This document shows, one piece after another, positions 23,074 through 25,217 of a stretch of 25,217 nucleotides of DNA. The notes under the pieces were generated by a model. That model was not told the origin of the DNA. It searched no databases and saw only the letters and a program-made list of their open reading frames with translations. Made by a program: the position numbers and the translations under genes. Numbering within the stretch: the first letter of the stretch is position 1; each line of letters starts with the position of its first letter. The DNA is from Castellaniella sp044508625 (GTDB lineage: Bacteria; Pseudomonadota; Gammaproteobacteria; Burkholderiales; Burkholderiaceae_B), in NCBI GenBank assembly GCA_044508625.1, contig JBIQHJ010000054.1, positions 1-25,217 on the forward strand. The letters are read 5' to 3'.

Positions 23074-24297
23074 ATGGCACAGAAACTGGAGCGCGGCCAC
23101 ACGCGCGTGCAGGGTTTTCGGGATCCGGAAATGGATCACCAGCTCATGCGGCAGCTCGGATCGGTCCGCTATGGGGGCGCCTCGATCGGCGAATGCCTGG
23201 CGCTGGCGGCCCGGATCGGGGATGCCGATCCGGCGTCGTGGGTGCAGGCCTTTGCCGAGTCCGGGGCGCGCCAGGCCGCCGATGCCGCCGAGCGGGCCCG
23301 CAACGGTTTCGCCATCAGCGCGCGGGACCAGTACCTGATCGCCTGCAACAGCTATCGGGCGGCGGAATATTACTGCGCCGTGGACGATCCGCGCCACGGG
23401 GAATACGGGCAGGCGAGCCGCCAGGCGTTCCTGTGGGCGATGCAATGGGACGAGGCGAGCTGCACCGAGCTGTGGTTCACGCAAAACGGCCTGCGCCTGC
23501 CGGCCTACCATATCCGGCCCGCGCGCGCGGCGGGCGACCGCATGTTGATGATCGTCAGCGGCTTCGACGGGACGCTGGAGGAAAGCTACCTGGCGTACGG
23601 GCGCCCGGCGCTCGAGCGCGGCTATGACCTGCTGCTGTTCACCGGGCCCGGCCAGATGGACACCTGGCGCTTCAACGAGGCCAGCCATTTCGCGCCGGAT
23701 TTCGAGGTGGTCGGCCGCCAGGCGGTGGACTACGCCCTGGCGCGGCCGGGCATGGATCCGCGCCGCCTGGCCCTGATGGGGATCAGCTTCGGCGGCTATT
23801 TCGCGACCCGGATCGCGGCCCATGAGCCCCGCATCCGCGCGCTGATCGCCAATTCGCCCATCGTGGACCTGCATGCCTACATGACGTCCTTCGCCGGGAT
23901 CGACCCGGCGACGCTGCCGGAGTCGGACGATTTCGGGGTGGAGGACCTGCCGCACATCCCCGATGCGGTCATGAACGCCCAGACGCGCGAGATGTCGCGC
24001 AACCTGATGCTGCGCTTCGGCCAGCCGACGTTCAGCCAGACCTATCGGCGCATCGCGGAATTCCGCCTGGACGCGGCGGCGCTCGCCGGCATCCGCTGCC
24101 CGTCCCTGGCGCTGGTGGGCGATGGCGAGGGCGCCGAGCCGCTGCGGCAATGGCAGGTGTTCCGCGATTCGGTGGGCGGGCCCTGCGCCCACTGGCGGTT
24201 CACGGCCGAGGAGGGGGCCGATGCGCATTGCCAGGTCGGCAATCTGTCGTTTTCGGCGGCGGTGTCCATGGATTGGCTGGCCGGGGCGCTCGCCTGA
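23074..24297 (+). CDS. Alpha/beta hydrolase, 2,6-dihydroxypseudooxynicotine-hydrolase-like
   Basis: A 407-residue alpha/beta-fold hydrolase with a long helical N-terminal part (about 1-150) before the catalytic domain. This resembles the FrsA/DUF1100 and 2,6-dihydroxypseudooxynicotine hydrolase group, which cleave C-C or ester bonds. Likely triad: S238 in GISFGG, D350 in LVGDGEG and H385 in DAHCQ. Other marks are VSGFDGTLEE (161-170, the oxyanion-loop area) and FTGPGQ (189-194). There is no signal peptide. GGGGGAGG at 23063-23070 gives a strong ribosome-binding site for the ATG at 23074. Upstream are three direct repeats and a GC hairpin (23017-23030) followed by an AT-rich patch. It is a single gene with argG 55 nt downstream. 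No nicotine-degradation genes are nearby, so the substrate is open. Confidence 0.88.
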   Translation: MAQKLERGHTRVQGFRDPEMDHQLMRQLGSVRYGGASIGECLALAARIGDADPASWVQAFAESGARQAADAAERARNGFAISARDQYLIACNSYRAAEYYCAVDDPRHGEYGQASRQAFLWAMQWDEASCTELWFTQNGLRLPAYHIRPARAAGDRMLMIVSGFDGTLEESYLAYGRPALERGYDLLLFTGPGQMDTWRFNEASHFAPDFEVVGRQAVDYALARPGMDPRRLALMGISFGGYFATRIAAHEPRIRALIANSPIVDLHAYMTSFAGIDPATLPESDDFGVEDLPHIPDAVMNAQTREMSRNLMLRFGQPTFSQTYRRIAEFRLDAAALAGIRCPSLALVGDGEGAEPLRQWQVFRDSVGGPCAHWRFTAEEGADAHCQVGNLSFSAAVSMDWLAGALA

Positions 24298-24307
24298 TGC
24301 GCGGCGA

Positions 24308-24313
24308 TATAAT
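24308..24313 (+). promoter_or_regulatory. Consensus -10 box of argG
   Basis: A perfect TATAAT lies in the 55-nt gap before argG. No convincing -35 is found 16-18 bp upstream, and no TG extension. Transcription would start near 24320, so argG would have a leader of only about 33 nt. Confidence 0.55.
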
Positions 24314-24332
24314 GCCCGATCGACTCAAACGC

Positions 24333-24356
24333 ATGGACTCGCCGGATTTCACATGA
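24333..24356 (+). other. Seven-codon leader frame overlapping the argG start
   Basis: ATG at 24333 opens MDSPDFT and ends in TGA at 24354-24356, which overlaps the argG ATG in the sequence ATGA. It has no clear ribosome-binding site but would lie about 13 nt from the predicted transcript start. It may couple translation to argG, whose own site is weak, or be chance. Confidence 0.3.
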
Positions 24357-25217
24357 GCACAACCATACTCGAAGACCTGCCGATCGGGCAGAAGGTCGGC
24401 ATCGCCTTCTCGGGCGGCCTGGACACCAGCGCCGCGCTGCTGTGGATGCGCAACAAGGGCGCGCTGCCCTACGCCTACACGGCCAACCTCGGCCAGCCCG
24501 ACGAGCCCGACTACGACGAGATCCCGCGCAAGGCCCTGCGCTACGGCGCGCAGGGCGCGCGCCTGATCGACTGCCGCGCCCAGCTCGTGGCCGAGGGGAT
24601 CGCGGCGCTGCAATGCCATGCCTTCCACATCTCCACCGGCGGGGTGACGTACTTCAACACCACGCCGATCGGGCGCGCGGTGACCGGCACGATGCTGGTG
24701 GCCGCCATGAAAGAGGACGACGTCAACATCTGGGGCGACGGCAGCACCTTCAAGGGCAACGACATCGAGCGTTTCTACCGCTACGGCCTGCTGACCAATC
24801 CCGAGCTGCGCATCTACAAGCCCTGGCTGGACCAGCGCTTCATCGACGAGCTGGGCGGGCGCGCCGAGATGTCCGAATACATGCGCGAAAACGGCTTCGA
24901 CTACAAGATGTCCGCGGAAAAGGCCTATTCGACCGATTCGAACATGCTGGGCGCGACCCACGAGGCCAAGGACCTCGAGCGCCTGGATTCCGGCATCCGC
25001 ATCGTGCAGCCCATCATGGGCGTGGCGTTCTGGCGCCCCGAGGTCGAGGTGGCCGCCGAGGAGGTCTCGGTGCGCTTCGACGAGGGCCGCCCGGTGGCAC
25101 TCAACGGCGTCGAGTACGGCGACCTGGTCGAGCTGATGCTCGAGGCCAACCGCATCGGCGGGCGCCACGGCCTGGGCATGAGCGACCAGATCGAGAACCG
25201 CATCATCGAGGCCAAGA
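24353..25217 (+). CDS. argG: Argininosuccinate synthase, 5' part (cut by window end)
   Basis: The first 288 codons of argininosuccinate synthase, which joins citrulline and aspartate using ATP in arginine synthesis. The translation follows the long E. coli-type enzyme (about 447 residues) closely: the ATP-binding motif AFSGGLDTSAALLWM (residues 18-32), then YTANLGQPDEPDYD, TTPIGRAVTGTMLVAAMKED, the segment containing WGDGSTFKGNDIERFYRYG, and the start of the synthase domain with NRIGGRHGLGMSDQIENR. The reading frame is open to the last base, so about 160 residues lie beyond. Its ribosome-binding site is weak (GGA at 24345-24347). A consensus TATAAT 40 nt upstream suggests its own promoter. 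Confidence 0.97.
   Translation, partial: MSTTILEDLPIGQKVGIAFSGGLDTSAALLWMRNKGALPYAYTANLGQPDEPDYDEIPRKALRYGAQGARLIDCRAQLVAEGIAALQCHAFHISTGGVTYFNTTPIGRAVTGTMLVAAMKEDDVNIWGDGSTFKGNDIERFYRYGLLTNPELRIYKPWLDQRFIDELGGRAEMSEYMRENGFDYKMSAEKAYSTDSNMLGATHEAKDLERLDSGIRIVQPIMGVAFWRPEVEVAAEEVSVRFDEGRPVALNGVEYGDLVELMLEANRIGGRHGLGMSDQIENRIIEAK

Overview
The window is dense, GC-rich bacterial chromosome that reads as a betaproteobacterium of the order Burkholderiales, most likely Alcaligenaceae (Bordetella/Achromobacter-like). This is inferred from the strong GC bias at third codon positions, a complete Liv-type organic-acid ABC transporter inside a catabolic operon, a long EpsC-type serine acetyltransferase, and an argininosuccinate synthase of the long, E. 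coli-like type. The genus is not proven. No replication origin, insertion sequence or CRISPR array was seen.

Layout. (1) 1-1437: a tyrosine recombinase related to P4-type integrases, with all catalytic residues but a shortened N-terminal arm-binding region. (2) 1438-4842: an atypical SDR (minus strand), a divergent Gfo/Idh/MocA oxidoreductase, and a zinc-less medium-chain reductase starting at TTG. (3) 4868-14728: a LysR regulator divergent from an eight-gene operon: aldehyde dehydrogenase, TcuA-like flavoprotein dehydrogenase, ABC binding protein, two permeases, two ATPases and a PrpF-family isomerase. A LysR-type T-N11-A palindrome sits directly upstream of a candidate promoter. The operon looks like an uptake and breakdown route for an unknown small organic (probably polycarboxylic) acid. 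(4) 14845-18945: housekeeping and miscellaneous genes: serine acetyltransferase, CorA-type magnesium transporter, a small exported protein of unknown function and a zinc alcohol dehydrogenase. (5) 19008-22741: a good sigma70-like promoter, a 94-residue twin-arginine-signal protein, a LodA-like quinoprotein amino-acid oxidase (predicted cysteine tryptophylquinone cofactor) and its LodB-like flavoprotein maturation partner. (6) 22771-25217: tRNA-Ala(CGC) with promoter and terminator on the minus strand, three direct repeats, an alpha/beta hydrolase resembling 2,6-dihydroxypseudooxynicotine hydrolase, and the 5' two-thirds of argG, cut by the window end.

The two most interesting systems are the tat-lodA-lodB unit, where a tiny Tat-signal protein might escort a signal-less quinoprotein oxidase across the membrane, and the LysR-controlled dehydrogenase/ABC/PrpF operon, whose gene combination suggests an unassigned catabolic pathway. 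Both functional proposals are inference; the gene families are clear from the sequence.
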